Assembly (NCBI RefSeq): GCF_000166295.1
Contig: NC_017506.1
Location: 2,480,001-2,544,000, forward strand
DNA: 64,000 bases
Direction of reading: 5' to 3'
DNA from: Marinobacter adhaerens HP15
GTDB lineage: Bacteria; Pseudomonadota; Gammaproteobacteria; Pseudomonadales; Oleiphilaceae
This document shows positions 19,170 to 28,514 of the stretch, one piece after another (the stretch's first letter is position 1; each line of letters starts with the position of its first letter). The notes under the pieces are model-generated. The model was not told the DNA's origin, ran no database searches, and saw only the letters and a program-made list of their open reading frames with translations. The translations under genes were made by a program, and so were the position numbers.

Positions 19170-20996
19170 ATGCCTCAGGTCATTAACACCAACATCGCTT
19201 CGCTGAACGCTCAAAGAAACCTCAATGCTTCGCAGGGCCAGGCAAATGTGGCTCTTGAGCGTTTGTCTTCCGGCCTGCGCATCAACTCTGCAAAAGATGA
19301 TGCTGCCGGTTTGGCAATCTCTGAGCGCTTCCAGTCACAGATCGCAGGCCTCAACCAGGCCCAGCGAAATGCCAACGACGGCATCTCTCTGGCTCAGACT
19401 GCCGAGGGGGCTATGGATGAAATTACCAACAACCTGCAGCGTATCCGTGAGCTGGCGGTTCAGTCTGCCAACGCTACCAACAGTCCTTCGGATCGTCAGG
19501 CGCTGAACCAGGAAGTTCAGCAGCGCATCGAGGAAATCAATCGAATTGCTGCTCAAACCTCTTTTAACGGTCTGAAAGTTCTCGACGGCACCTTCGACAC
19601 CCAAACTTTCCAGGTGGGTGCCAATACGGGGGAAACCATCGCAATTAGCGGTCTTGACTCTCGCGGCAGCCAGATTGGCTCGGTGCTGAAAGAGACCGCT
19701 GGATTGTCGACCGATGTCATTGGGCCGGGAGAAGCTGCAACAACTGATCTGAATGTGTCGACCCTGGATTTCACAACGGATCTCACAATCACTGGCACAA
19801 TTGGTGGTGAAGATGTGAGCATCGCTGCCGCTTCCTATGCTGATGCCGATGCCCTCGCCACCGCGCTGCAAACAGAGATTCAGAACGGCGGCGGAGACCT
19901 GGCGGAAGTGACAGTCACAGTCGATGGCAACACCCTCACCATTACTAATCCAACGTCGACGGATTTCCCGGTGACATCGTTTAGCATTTCAGACGCAAGC
20001 GGTGTTGCAGGCACCACTGCTGACAACACTGGCGGTGGGACCAACATTGCCGGTGCAGGCGGAACGGATACGATCGACGTATCAGGCCTGGACTTTACGA
20101 ACGGCGGTACTATTACCTTCGGCGGCGTTGATTATCCGATCACTGCAGGCTCCGACTTCGATGATGTCGCTGCGGAACTGCAAGCTCAGCTTCAAGCAAA
20201 TGAAGATCCAGATCTGACCGTAGCGAACGCGGGCGGGACACTCACCATCACTAACGGAGGTGCTGCAACTCCTGCAGATGACGTCGATCCCGGTACGATT
20301 AGCATTGAGGATGGCACTGGAACGCCCAATAATTCCATCGGTGGAGCACTAACCAGCATCGACGGCGCTGAAGATCTGACGCTTGCTCAATCATTCGCGA
20401 ATGGCGACACCTACAACTTCGAAGTCGATATCAACGGAGATGTGTTTACTTTCGAAGGCATGGGATCGTTGAGCGACATTGTTAGCCAGATAAATGCTCA
20501 AAGCACCCAAACAGGCATCCGCGCAAACCTGAATTCCGATAACGATGAGATTATTTTTTCATCGCAGTTCGGTGAAGCCTTCGACATCACTATTGATGCA
20601 GATATCGATGGAGATGGCATCTTCGGCGGTGTCGACGATTACAACCAGGCTGTCAACGCCACAATTGCTGACGACACCTACGCCGTTACCGGCGTCGACA
20701 TTTCGAGCCGAGATGGCGCGGATTTAGCAATGATTTCAATTGATTACGCAATTGACACCATCAACGGTTATCGAGCAGAACTAGGCGCCGTACAGAACCG
20801 CTTCGAATCAACCATCGCGAACCTTGCCACTACGTCGGAGAACCTGTCGGCCTCCAACAGCCGTATTCGCGATGCTGACTTCGCCGCAGAATCCGCCGAA
20901 CTTGCCCGAACCCAGGTCCTGCAGCAGGCCGGCCTCTCTGTTCTGGCCCAGGCCAACGCAAGACCGCAGCAGGTTCTACAGCTGCTGCAGGGTTAA
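19170..20996 (+). CDS. Flagellin (sigma-54-type paralogue)
   Basis: A 608-residue flagellin with conserved helical ends ([20 protein letters not shown] start; [14 protein letters not shown] end) and a Thr/Ser/Asp/Gly-rich variable centre distinct from fliC. In Vibrio, one flagellin (FlaA) is RpoN-dependent and essential while the others use FliA; the promoters here suggest the same division, with this copy as the RpoN class. GGGAG precedes the ATG at 19170. Confidence 0.95.
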   Translation: MPQVINTNIASLNAQRNLNASQGQANVALERLSSGLRINSAKDDAAGLAISERFQSQIAGLNQAQRNANDGISLAQTAEGAMDEITNNLQRIRELAVQSANATNSPSDRQALNQEVQQRIEEINRIAAQTSFNGLKVLDGTFDTQTFQVGANTGETIAISGLDSRGSQIGSVLKETAGLSTDVIGPGEAATTDLNVSTLDFTTDLTITGTIGGEDVSIAAASYADADALATALQTEIQNGGGDLAEVTVTVDGNTLTITNPTSTDFPVTSFSISDASGVAGTTADNTGGGTNIAGAGGTDTIDVSGLDFTNGGTITFGGVDYPITAGSDFDDVAAELQAQLQANEDPDLTVANAGGTLTITNGGAATPADDVDPGTISIEDGTGTPNNSIGGALTSIDGAEDLTLAQSFANGDTYNFEVDINGDVFTFEGMGSLSDIVSQINAQSTQTGIRANLNSDNDEIIFSSQFGEAFDITIDADIDGDGIFGGVDDYNQAVNATIADDTYAVTGVDISSRDGADLAMISIDYAIDTINGYRAELGAVQNRFESTIANLATTSENLSASNSRIRDADFAAESAELARTQVLQQAGLSVLAQANARPQQVLQLLQG

Positions 20997-21015
20997 ACCT
21001 AAAGAGCAAACCCAA

Positions 21016-21048
21016 GAGGGCTCGGTGCAAACCGGGCCCTCTTTTTTT
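21016..21048 (+). terminator. Rho-independent terminator of the second flagellin
   Basis: Positions 21016-21026 and 21031-21041 form an 11-bp stem with one G-U pair, a GCAA tetraloop and a run of seven T. It begins 19 bases beyond the flagellin stop. Confidence 0.92.
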
Positions 21049-21191
21049 GGATAAAAATCGCATTCTTCATTAGATGCCTTGCTTCCTCAAACTGGCACAC
21101 CTTTCGCAACACCTCTCTCAACGCACGGCAAACCGTCAAAAACTGCAGACCTTTGCCGCATCCCATTGCGGCTGTATCCAAGAGGTGTCCC

Positions 21192-23192
21192 ATGCAAGCC
21201 AAGCATCAAGTACAGATATCCCAATCCCAACAGGCCCAGGTTGCCCGCCTGCTTCTGCAGGCCAACCTTGCCTATGGGGAGTCCAACAGCAACGGCCTCA
21301 GCCATATCCAGCGGCTGAAGGCCCGGCAGGAATGTCGGGGCTATCTGAACGAGGCGCTGGCTCTGGAGCCGGAGCATGCCGGTGGGCTGGGCCTGCTTGG
21401 CCGTGTGGAGATGGACGACGGGCAGCTTGAGAAGGCACACACCCTGTTTAACGCGAGCCTGAATCATCAGCCGGGGCAAGTGCAGCAGTATCGCAACCTG
21501 GGTTACTGGGCCCTGAAAACCGAGCGGCCGGCGCTTGCAGAGCAGTATTTCCTGCAGGCCCTGGAGTGTGACCGGCAATCTGCCGCCGCTTTCTGTGGCG
21601 TTGCCCATTCCAAGCGACTGCAGGGGCAGTTTGATGTGGCTTATTTGCATTATCGCAAGCTTCTGGAAACCGGCGCTGAATGGGATTCCGTATACAGCGG
21701 GATGCTCGCTTGCGCCCAACACCTGGAAGTGAGCAAAGCCGATTCCGCACTGGCCCGTGATGCGATCGCCTTGCTTCAGAGGGATGGTTTGCCGCACCAG
21801 GAATTGGGTCGGTTTGTCGGCGCGATTATTTATCAACAGTACGATCTGGATAACCCGGATGCACAGATTTTCCTGGATGCGGCCAGCGAAGATGAACTGC
21901 TGATCCTTGCCCTCCAGAAAACTCTGATGCCAAATCCGGCCGTGGAAGAACTGGTGACAATGCTTCGTCGGGCGATCATTGCCGAAGTAGCGCAAACCGT
22001 TGAACTTCGGGACGAGCTGCAGCGCCTGACGCTGGCCATCGCTCAGTACGCCGACAGAACCGGCTATGCCCTCGCTGCGGAAGATGACGAAGAACGACTG
22101 GTCTCAGCAATCAACGACAGCATCCAGGCCCAGTTTGCCCTTGGCGAGGAACAGGATGGACTCATCGGATCACTGATGATCAGCGCCATGTATGGTGCCC
22201 TCTTCCATCAGCCCTTCGCGGTACAACTTGGCCAATGGAACCTAGTGGATTGGCCCCTGGCATTACAGTCAGTCCTGGCCGCCAGCTATTACGATCGGGC
22301 CGAAGACGAAGCCATCAAGCAGAATTTCGATGAGAAGGCCGAGGAGCTTTGCCTGGAGAAGACCGATGTTCCCCAAGCATGGCCGTCCTGGTCCCGGTTG
22401 GCCTATCGTACCGAAAGCAGCCTGAAAACCCTGATGGCCACTGAACTGGGGCTGGACACGGACAATCTCCCGGCCACCCTTCGGATCATGGTGTGCGGTG
22501 CGCAGTCTGGCCAGCGGGCGATGGAACTGGCCGGCTATCTGGACGATGTGGAAGTGATCGCGGTGGATGAATCTCTGGCCAACATCGCCAAAGCCACACG
22601 CATGGCCAACGAGATGGGTATGGACAACATCGTGTTCTGGCCCTGGTCCATCGCCCAGCGTTTTGTGGCGGATGGCCACCAGGTGCACTGGATTGAAGTT
22701 GGTCGCCTGCCCTCACCGGCCATGAACACCCTTTCGCTTGCCGCCCTGATTAACCAAGCCACTGGTTCTGGTGCAGTGGTGCACATGCACACTGCCATTG
22801 CGGAACAAACGGCTGGTGACAAACAGATTCGTAAACTGGTCAGTGAGCACAAGCTACAACCCACGCGACAGACATTGCGCCAACTCCGACGGATGGTTCT
22901 TGCCAATCGCAACGATGCCGCCTGGCAGGAACTGACCGCCGACGCTGATTTTTACAGCCTCGGGGGCTGCAGGGACCGATGGTTCCGGCCGCAGGACACA
23001 GCCCAACTGAAAGAGCTGATGGCCATGGCGAGTAACGAGGTGGAGTGGAAGCTTGTGAAAGCGCGGGATGTGGATGGCCACAGCCTCGCTACCGCACCGG
23101 TTCAGAAGCAGATCCAGGCAGAAGCCCTCGGCAGTGAAGTGCAGAGTCTGATGGGGCAGAATCTGAGCGTCTATTTCCTGAAGCGGCGGTGA
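21192..23192 (+). CDS. TPR protein with C-terminal methyltransferase-like domain
   Basis: A 666-residue soluble protein. Residues ~20-200 hold TPR-like helical repeats (GYLNEALALEPEHAGGLGLLG; LGYWALKTERPALAEQYFLQAL). A helical middle follows, then a Rossmann-like region at about 425-520 resembling class I SAM methyltransferases: motif I reads VCGAQSGQRAMELA rather than GxGxG, the acidic residue comes in VEVIAVDESLANI, and then NIVFWPWSIA. The end carries DFYSLGGCRDRWF, a family block. Its place beside a flagellin suggests flagellin modification, but substrate and activity are unproven. ATG 21192 has AGAGGTG upstream. Confidence 0.7.
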   Translation: MQAKHQVQISQSQQAQVARLLLQANLAYGESNSNGLSHIQRLKARQECRGYLNEALALEPEHAGGLGLLGRVEMDDGQLEKAHTLFNASLNHQPGQVQQYRNLGYWALKTERPALAEQYFLQALECDRQSAAAFCGVAHSKRLQGQFDVAYLHYRKLLETGAEWDSVYSGMLACAQHLEVSKADSALARDAIALLQRDGLPHQELGRFVGAIIYQQYDLDNPDAQIFLDAASEDELLILALQKTLMPNPAVEELVTMLRRAIIAEVAQTVELRDELQRLTLAIAQYADRTGYALAAEDDEERLVSAINDSIQAQFALGEEQDGLIGSLMISAMYGALFHQPFAVQLGQWNLVDWPLALQSVLAASYYDRAEDEAIKQNFDEKAEELCLEKTDVPQAWPSWSRLAYRTESSLKTLMATELGLDTDNLPATLRIMVCGAQSGQRAMELAGYLDDVEVIAVDESLANIAKATRMANEMGMDNIVFWPWSIAQRFVADGHQVHWIEVGRLPSPAMNTLSLAALINQATGSGAVVHMHTAIAEQTAGDKQIRKLVSEHKLQPTRQTLRQLRRMVLANRNDAAWQELTADADFYSLGGCRDRWFRPQDTAQLKELMAMASNEVEWKLVKARDVDGHSLATAPVQKQIQAEALGSEVQSLMGQNLSVYFLKRR

Positions 23193-23201
23193 ACAGAAAC
23201 C

Positions 23202-23233
23202 CGAGGTCAGATGCAGAGTATCATCTGACCTCG
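23202..23233. repeat. 12-bp inverted repeat between convergent genes
   Basis: CGAGGTCAGATG (23202-23213) and CATCTGACCTCG (23222-23233) are perfect inverted copies with an 8-base loop. It lies between the convergent TPR-methyltransferase and sbcB genes without a T-run, and shares the TCAGATG...CATCTGA core with 13701-13742. It may act as a bidirectional transcript end. Confidence 0.65.
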
Positions 23234-23250
23234 CTTCCGCACTCCGATCC

Positions 23251-24696
23251 TCAGATGTAGGGGATTAAAGACTCCCCATACAAATGAAGATCCTCAAGGA
23301 TATGCCGCTTTTGCGGCGTGAGTTCCGGGTCTGCAGCCAGACGCTGTAGTTCCTGGGCAAAAGCCTCCAGAGACCGCCAACCCTTCTTCGGGTGCATTAA
23401 TCTCTGGCTGCGAAACTCCTCCCACCTTTCCATCTCTTCGCCCACCAGGCTACCTGGGTAATTCCGCGCCCGATAACGAAAGAGCAGCTCCTGCAGGCGA
23501 TCGTCTTCAAAGGTCACCTCCAGCTCGCCAAGCGTCTCAACCGGCTGTTCCAGCACCCAGTTCAGCTTCTCTCGATCGGCTTTGCTGATAAAGCCACCTG
23601 CATAGAGCTGTTCATCCGGGTCTGTCAGGTCGCTTTCGTGGGGCTGGTCGAAGGCCTCGGCAATTCTGGAGGGCAAATCCGGCGCCTTGCGCAGCATGGC
23701 CAGGTTGGCTCGCAGCGTATCCCCGTCCAGGGCCAATTCTTCGAGGCGCTCCGGAGAGAGGGTGGATAGCATATTCGCCGGCGCCAGCACCGGGCACTTG
23801 TTCAATTGCACGCCTTTGAGCGGAAAGCGACTGACGCCCTCTCCCAGTTCCGCCTGGGAAGTAAACACACGCTCACGAATCTGCTCAGCGCTGGCGTTGA
23901 TCAGCTCGGTGGGGTCTTCGCGCAGGTCGTAAACAATCACCAGGTTCTTGTTGGATGGATGCTCGGCCACCGGAGCAACCAGTGCACAGCACCCACGGCT
24001 GGCCGGGTACTTGGCGGATATATGGAACACCGGCTTCATGGCAGCCGTGTCCAACATCGCCCGAGCCGAGTGTTTGTCTTTGTTCTGCAGAACAAAATCG
24101 AAGAGCTTCGGCTGTTTCTCCTTGATCAGCTTGGCCATTGCAATGGTCGCTTCAACATCCGACATGGCATCGTGGGCCGCTTCGTGGGCGATGCCGTTGG
24201 CAACGGTCAGCTCCTCCAGTTTGAAACTGGGGCTGCCATCTTCCTTGCGGGGCCAGTTGATACCTTCGGGTCGCAGGGCATAGGTCAGGCGTACCATATC
24301 GATGATATCCCAGCGGGAATTGCCGTTCTGCCATTCTCGTGCGTAGGGATCGCGCAGGTTGCGGTACAGGGTGTGCCGGGTCACTTCGTCGTCAAAGCGC
24401 AGGCTGTTGTAGCCCACCACGCACGTGCCTGGCTGGCTGAAGGCTTCATTAATCTGGGCGATGAACTCTGCCTCGGGAAAGCCATCTTCCAGGGCCTTTT
24501 GCGGGGTGATCCCGGTAATCAGACAGGCTTCGGGCGATGGCAGGTAATCGTCCGCTGGCTTGCAGTAAATCACCAGCGGATCTTCGATGATGTTGAGATC
24601 CGCATCCGTCCGCACGCCGGCAAACTGGGAAGGCCTGTCGTGAACCGGGTCTACGCCGAAGGTTTCGTAATCGTGCCAGTAAAACGAGCGGATCAA
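23251..24696 (-). CDS. sbcB: Exodeoxyribonuclease I
   Basis: SbcB degrades single-stranded DNA 3' to 5' in recombination and mismatch repair. The 481-residue product is full length. It starts with the DEDD exonuclease motif HDYETFG (D9, E11) and includes VGYNSLRFDDEV, HDAMSDVEATI, and the C-terminal SH3-like and helical domains (LFRYRARNYPGSL). The gene is single and convergent with the TPR-methyltransferase gene. Confidence 0.97.
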   Translation of the reverse strand: MIRSFYWHDYETFGVDPVHDRPSQFAGVRTDADLNIIEDPLVIYCKPADDYLPSPEACLITGITPQKALEDGFPEAEFIAQINEAFSQPGTCVVGYNSLRFDDEVTRHTLYRNLRDPYAREWQNGNSRWDIIDMVRLTYALRPEGINWPRKEDGSPSFKLEELTVANGIAHEAAHDAMSDVEATIAMAKLIKEKQPKLFDFVLQNKDKHSARAMLDTAAMKPVFHISAKYPASRGCCALVAPVAEHPSNKNLVIVYDLREDPTELINASAEQIRERVFTSQAELGEGVSRFPLKGVQLNKCPVLAPANMLSTLSPERLEELALDGDTLRANLAMLRKAPDLPSRIAEAFDQPHESDLTDPDEQLYAGGFISKADREKLNWVLEQPVETLGELEVTFEDDRLQELLFRYRARNYPGSLVGEEMERWEEFRSQRLMHPKKGWRSLEAFAQELQRLAADPELTPQKRHILEDLHLYGESLIPYI

Positions 24697-24745
24697 GGGA
24701 CTGAGCTCCTGCCGAATGGGTTAAACACTGGCAGGAGTTTAGCAT

Positions 24746-25630
24746 TTAAAACAATTGGGTACCCATATCGTCCCGATGGGTCTGCAACCGGTCCACGCCC
24801 TGGCTGATCAATTGGCTCATGTCCACTTTCATGCTTGTAGGCAGATTGATAAAAACACCTTTGCCAGCATTGATGACATTGGTACCGTCCGGGCTCTGCC
24901 ATTCCAAACCCTCGCGCTGGAAGCCAATGAAGAAGTCGTTCGTGAAATCGGTCACGCCATCAGCGCCCTCTTCGCCGACGTACAGCGACTGCAGGTGGGT
25001 CAAGGGTGCGCAATGGGTGCCCGAGGCACAGTCCGCCGTTCCATCATCAATACCGATATGACTGGCCCGGTAATTGGTAGCCTGGGTGTTCTCATCAAAA
25101 AGCGTCGCGTCGAATTCCTGCCCGGATCCATCAACCAACTTCAGGCCGATATCGCCACTGAAACTGCTAGTCAGCGAAGAAACCGACCCTCTCGCCTGTC
25201 CAAACCCCATACGAAAGCCGGAAAGCTTACCCTCGGCAGGGTCTTCCGCCAGCTCGATGTAGGGTTTGAACGCCTCGAAATGAACGGTATCTCCGGCACT
25301 GTAGGTGCGGCCATTGAACTGCTGACCGTCATTACGGGCAATATGGCCAAGCGCCACATGCTGCGCGGCAAAGTCCACGCCGCCATCAAGTTCGCCGGCT
25401 TGCACGTCATCCACGTTCATCCGGGTTTCCACATCCATGGTCAGCGTCATGCGCGTGAACTCATGCGGATTACCCGGTATATCCTGGATGTTTTCAATCT
25501 GCATAAAAGCCTGCCCGGTCACCTCACCCATTGTTTCCTCTGAAATGGGCTTCAGCTCGGCCTGGGCAACGGGCGCAATACCCAGGCAGAACAGGGTGAC
25601 GGCAGCGTATCCATACGCCTGCTGTCTCAT
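24746..25630 (-). CDS. Secreted DUF6160-like protein
   Basis: A 294-residue protein with a clear signal peptide cleaved after APVAQA. The mature protein opens ELKPISEETMGEVTGQA, a segment typical of the DUF6160/FilA-like family of gammaproteobacterial exported proteins, often found among surface or pilus-associated genes. The rest looks beta-rich, with one cysteine pair (DCASGTHC). Its function is unknown. It is transcribed away from the REC-CheC gene across a 351-base gap. Confidence 0.7.
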   Translation of the reverse strand: MRQQAYGYAAVTLFCLGIAPVAQAELKPISEETMGEVTGQAFMQIENIQDIPGNPHEFTRMTLTMDVETRMNVDDVQAGELDGGVDFAAQHVALGHIARNDGQQFNGRTYSAGDTVHFEAFKPYIELAEDPAEGKLSGFRMGFGQARGSVSSLTSSFSGDIGLKLVDGSGQEFDATLFDENTQATNYRASHIGIDDGTADCASGTHCAPLTHLQSLYVGEEGADGVTDFTNDFFIGFQREGLEWQSPDGTNVINAGKGVFINLPTSMKVDMSQLISQGVDRLQTHRDDMGTQLF

Positions 25631-25981
25631 ATTTTGCGTCTCTGAATTAGTTATTTAGAGTCAGTTTCCGACGCCCGACTCCACTGCAGCCCGGTTTGTT
25701 TTTGGTTTTCCGGTGCTCACAGGCGGCAGGGTTTTACATTATTTTTTATTTGCCGCACACACACTATAACCAAGGCAGATCGGCCAATAGAGTGAGCAGA
25801 GTCACAATCACCGTTTACAATTCAGTAATACTCAACCAACTTTGAATACAGTCACAAAACCTTTGGCTTAAAATACTTACAACGCCTTACCCATTGTTAC
25901 GAATGCTGTAGCAAACGTGTACATAACAAATACTACTGGTATACTTTCGCACCTTATGACCAACCCTCTACGGCCCCATCA
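25631..25981. promoter_or_regulatory. Divergent intergenic region with a CRP/Vfr-like site
   Basis: This 351-base AT-rich gap separates the DUF6160-like gene from the REC-CheC gene. AGTGAGCAGAGTCACA (25791-25806) fits the CRP/Vfr pattern TGTGA-N6-TCACA at nine of ten positions. TGGTATACT at 25937-25945 is an extended -10 for the rightward operon. No open reading frame with coding character and no RNA gene were recognised. Confidence 0.45.
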
Positions 25982-27010
25982 ATGACCACCCGGATACTGA
26001 TCTGCGACGATTCAGCCCTTGCCAGAAAGCAAATGGCCCGGGCGCTGCCGGAGGGATTGCGCGGAGACGTCAGTTTCGCAAAGGACGGTGTGGAAGCGCT
26101 GGAAAAGTTGCGCGGGGGAGAGGCAGAGCTGCTGTTCCTGGATCTGAACATGCCAGAGATGGATGGCTATCAGGTGCTGGAACAGGTTCGCAAGGAAGAT
26201 TTGCCGGTCATGACCATCGTCGTTTCCGGCGATATCCAGCCCGAAGCCAGGGACCGGGTCAAGAAGCTTGGCGCCCTCGACTTCATCAAAAAGCCGACAG
26301 AAACCTGCACCGTACTTGACCTACTGGTGGAATACGGAGTGTACCGCCCCGGAGAACTCGAAGATTCGGCGCTACAAGACAGCAGCCTGAAGAGCACAGG
26401 CAGTGCCGCTCCGGAAATCTCCGTTTCCCTGAACGACTACCTGCAGGAAATTTCCAACGTCGCCATGGGCCGGTCCTCCGACCTGCTGGCCCGGTTGTTA
26501 CGTGTCTTCGTCAAACAGCCGATTCCCAAGGTCGCCTTCCTGGCCAACTCCGAACTGCACATGGCCATTTCCTCGGTCAGCGACAGCGACACCTATTCCG
26601 CCGTGTGCCAGGGCTTCACCGGGGCCGGCATCGCCGGAGAAGCTCTTCTGCTGTTCGCAGACGCCAGTTTTCGGGAAATGGCGGAAATGCTCCACTACGA
26701 CACCCTTGAGGGTGAAGCGGTGAACGTAGAAGTGCTGATGGATATGTCCAGCATACTCTTCGGAGCCTTCCTCAAAGGCATTGGTGACCAGCTCGACCTG
26801 AAACTCGGCCTTGGCCACCCCACGGTGCTGGGGCAGCACCGCCAAATTACCGAGTTGCTGGAACATCACAGCGCCCGTGAAGAACAGCTGCTGTGTATCG
26901 AAATCTGCTACGCCCTGGAAGACCGGGACATCGAATGCGACATGCTGATCCTTCTTACCGAAGATTCAGTGCCTTTTCTCGAAGATCGCCTGCAATATCT
27001 GGTGGACTGA
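25982..27010 (+). CDS. Response regulator with CheC-type phosphatase domain
   Basis: A 342-residue two-domain protein. The receiver domain has D9-D10, phospho-acceptor D54 and K103/K104 in FIKKP. The C-terminal half is CheC/CheX-like: D152-x3-E156-x2-N159-x22-P182 matches the phosphatase signature. A second site (VLMDMSSILFG) has lost the Glu/Asn pair. It could therefore dephosphorylate a CheY-like partner under control of its own receiver. It is three bases upstream of a PAS-GGDEF cyclase gene and surely co-transcribed with it. Confidence 0.85.
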   Translation: MTTRILICDDSALARKQMARALPEGLRGDVSFAKDGVEALEKLRGGEAELLFLDLNMPEMDGYQVLEQVRKEDLPVMTIVVSGDIQPEARDRVKKLGALDFIKKPTETCTVLDLLVEYGVYRPGELEDSALQDSSLKSTGSAAPEISVSLNDYLQEISNVAMGRSSDLLARLLRVFVKQPIPKVAFLANSELHMAISSVSDSDTYSAVCQGFTGAGIAGEALLLFADASFREMAEMLHYDTLEGEAVNVEVLMDMSSILFGAFLKGIGDQLDLKLGLGHPTVLGQHRQITELLEHHSAREEQLLCIEICYALEDRDIECDMLILLTEDSVPFLEDRLQYLVD

Positions 27011-27013
27011 CTC

Positions 27014-27967
27014 ATGGCCATAGAAGAATCTGAAGCCAACTCCTTTCACTGGCTGATGGACATGCTGGAATCCGTGGAAGTCGGTCTGGTAGTCCTGGAC
27101 CTGGATTTCAAAGTCGAAGTCTGGAATGGATTCATGGAAAACCACAGCGGCATCACCGCGAGCAGGATCCAGGGTCAGGTATTGTTCGATGTATTCCCGG
27201 ATATCCCTCAAGCCTGGCTGACCCGAAAAGTAGACGCCGTGGCCTTGCTTAACACCAAAGCCTTTACCTCCTGGGAGCAACGCCCTTACCTGTTCCAGTT
27301 CCGCAATACCCGGCCCATCACCGGCACCGAAGAGTACATGTTCCAGAATCTCACCATCAGCCCACTCTCCGGCACCACGGGGGAAGTGAACAAAGTGTGC
27401 CTGATGGTTTACGACGTGACCGACATTGCCAGCAGCAAAATGGCCTTGGAACGAGCCAACGAACAACTGGCCAAGCTGAGCATGACAGACCGCCTGACCG
27501 GCCTGCTCAACCGGGGCACCTGGGAAAACCTGGTGGACGCCGAATTCGAACGCTTCCGCCGCTACGGCCACACCACCAGCCTGGTGATGTTTGATATTGA
27601 CCACTTCAAGCCGGTTAATGACACCCATGGCCATCTGGCAGGGGACGAAGTGATCAAACACACCGCAAGTCTCACCCGCAACGCTATCCGCCAATCCGAC
27701 AGCGCTGGGCGCTACGGCGGTGAGGAATTCGGCATCATACTGCCGGAAACGGACGCCGAGGGCGCACGCATCATCTGCGAACGGATACGAGAAAGCATAG
27801 AGCAGAGCGTAGTCGAAACCAGCGTGGCACCGATCCGGTATACCGTCAGCATTGGCATCGCCCAGTTAACGGAAGAGCCTGAGAACTATATGCAGTGGAT
27901 GCAGAAGGCAGATGAGGCGCTATATGCGGCGAAAGAAGGTGGTCGAAACCGAGTGGTGGTGAGTTAA
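27014..27967 (+). CDS. PAS-GGDEF diguanylate cyclase
   Basis: A 317-residue predicted diguanylate cyclase making cyclic di-GMP. Residues ~12-140 form a PAS sensory domain, a short coiled linker follows, and the catalytic domain spans ~155-317. The active loop GGEEF (235-239) is intact. The product-inhibition site RxxD (R226-D229) stands exactly five residues before it, so feedback control is expected. There are no membrane segments, so it is cytosolic. It forms a two-gene operon with the REC-CheC gene. Confidence 0.92.
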   Translation: MAIEESEANSFHWLMDMLESVEVGLVVLDLDFKVEVWNGFMENHSGITASRIQGQVLFDVFPDIPQAWLTRKVDAVALLNTKAFTSWEQRPYLFQFRNTRPITGTEEYMFQNLTISPLSGTTGEVNKVCLMVYDVTDIASSKMALERANEQLAKLSMTDRLTGLLNRGTWENLVDAEFERFRRYGHTTSLVMFDIDHFKPVNDTHGHLAGDEVIKHTASLTRNAIRQSDSAGRYGGEEFGIILPETDAEGARIICERIRESIEQSVVETSVAPIRYTVSIGIAQLTEEPENYMQWMQKADEALYAAKEGGRNRVVVS

Positions 27968-28003
27968 CAGCCCTCCGCCGGAAAGAAGAAGGGCCGACTG
28001 GTA

Positions 28004-28372
28004 TCAGTCCTGCTGCCAGCTCTGTACAGCTTCCTTACCATGCTTCTGACGCCATTCGTTCAGCGTCTTGTGATTGCCACCGCGGGTCTTGACCACTTCA
28101 CCGGTGTGCGGGTTCTTGTAAGTCTTCATCGGGCGCTTCGGGCGGCTACCAGCCGTTGAATCAGCTTTGCCGCCAGACACGGAAGGATCAATAGCAGAAA
28201 GAATCTGAAGCACATCCTTCGGTGACTTGTCATACTCCTTCATCAAGGCGCGAACCTTGTTTTCAAACTCCAGTTCACCTTTTAGAGCCTGGTCTTTTTC
28301 AAGCTGTTCCAGCTCTGCAGCAAGCTTTTCCATAAGCTGTTTTTTCTGGTAATAGTCGTTAATCTTTGCCAT
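28004..28372 (-). CDS. MvaT/MvaU-family H-NS-like nucleoid protein
   Basis: A 122-residue xenogeneic silencer of the MvaT type. The N-terminal coiled-coil oligomerisation domain (residues ~5-60) is followed by a flexible linker and a C-terminal AT-pincer DNA-binding domain (YKNPHTGEVVKTRGGNHKTL). Such proteins bind AT-rich, often foreign DNA. The AT-rich polysaccharide island starting 140 bases away is a natural target, which is an inference. A hairpin in its leader may provide feedback. Confidence 0.9.
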   Translation of the reverse strand: MAKINDYYQKKQLMEKLAAELEQLEKDQALKGELEFENKVRALMKEYDKSPKDVLQILSAIDPSVSGGKADSTAGSRPKRPMKTYKNPHTGEVVKTRGGNHKTLNEWRQKHGKEAVQSWQQD

Positions 28373-28378
28373 GGAATT

Positions 28379-28403
28379 AAAACCTTATTCAAATAGGGGT
28401 TTT
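28379..28403 (-). other. Leader hairpin just upstream of the mvaT-like start
   Basis: AAAACC (28379-28384) and GGTTTT (28398-28403), with near-complementary TATT/AATA inside, form an imperfect hairpin six bases before the ATG. It would enclose the likely AAGG ribosome-binding site. Translational control is possible but unproven. Confidence 0.35.
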
Positions 28404-28514
28404 AAAAACTTAATTGGAGTTGACTAAAAGTCCAAAAAATAATAAATCAATAAATCGGGTACCGCAAAGCTTATTTATTTAAGAGTTATTAATTCCGAGA
28501 AGCCTGGAATTGGT

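Noticed and set aside
23806..24807. 333-codon open frame antisense to sbcB
   Set aside because: No recognisable domain and crosses the sbcB start; shadow of sbcB.
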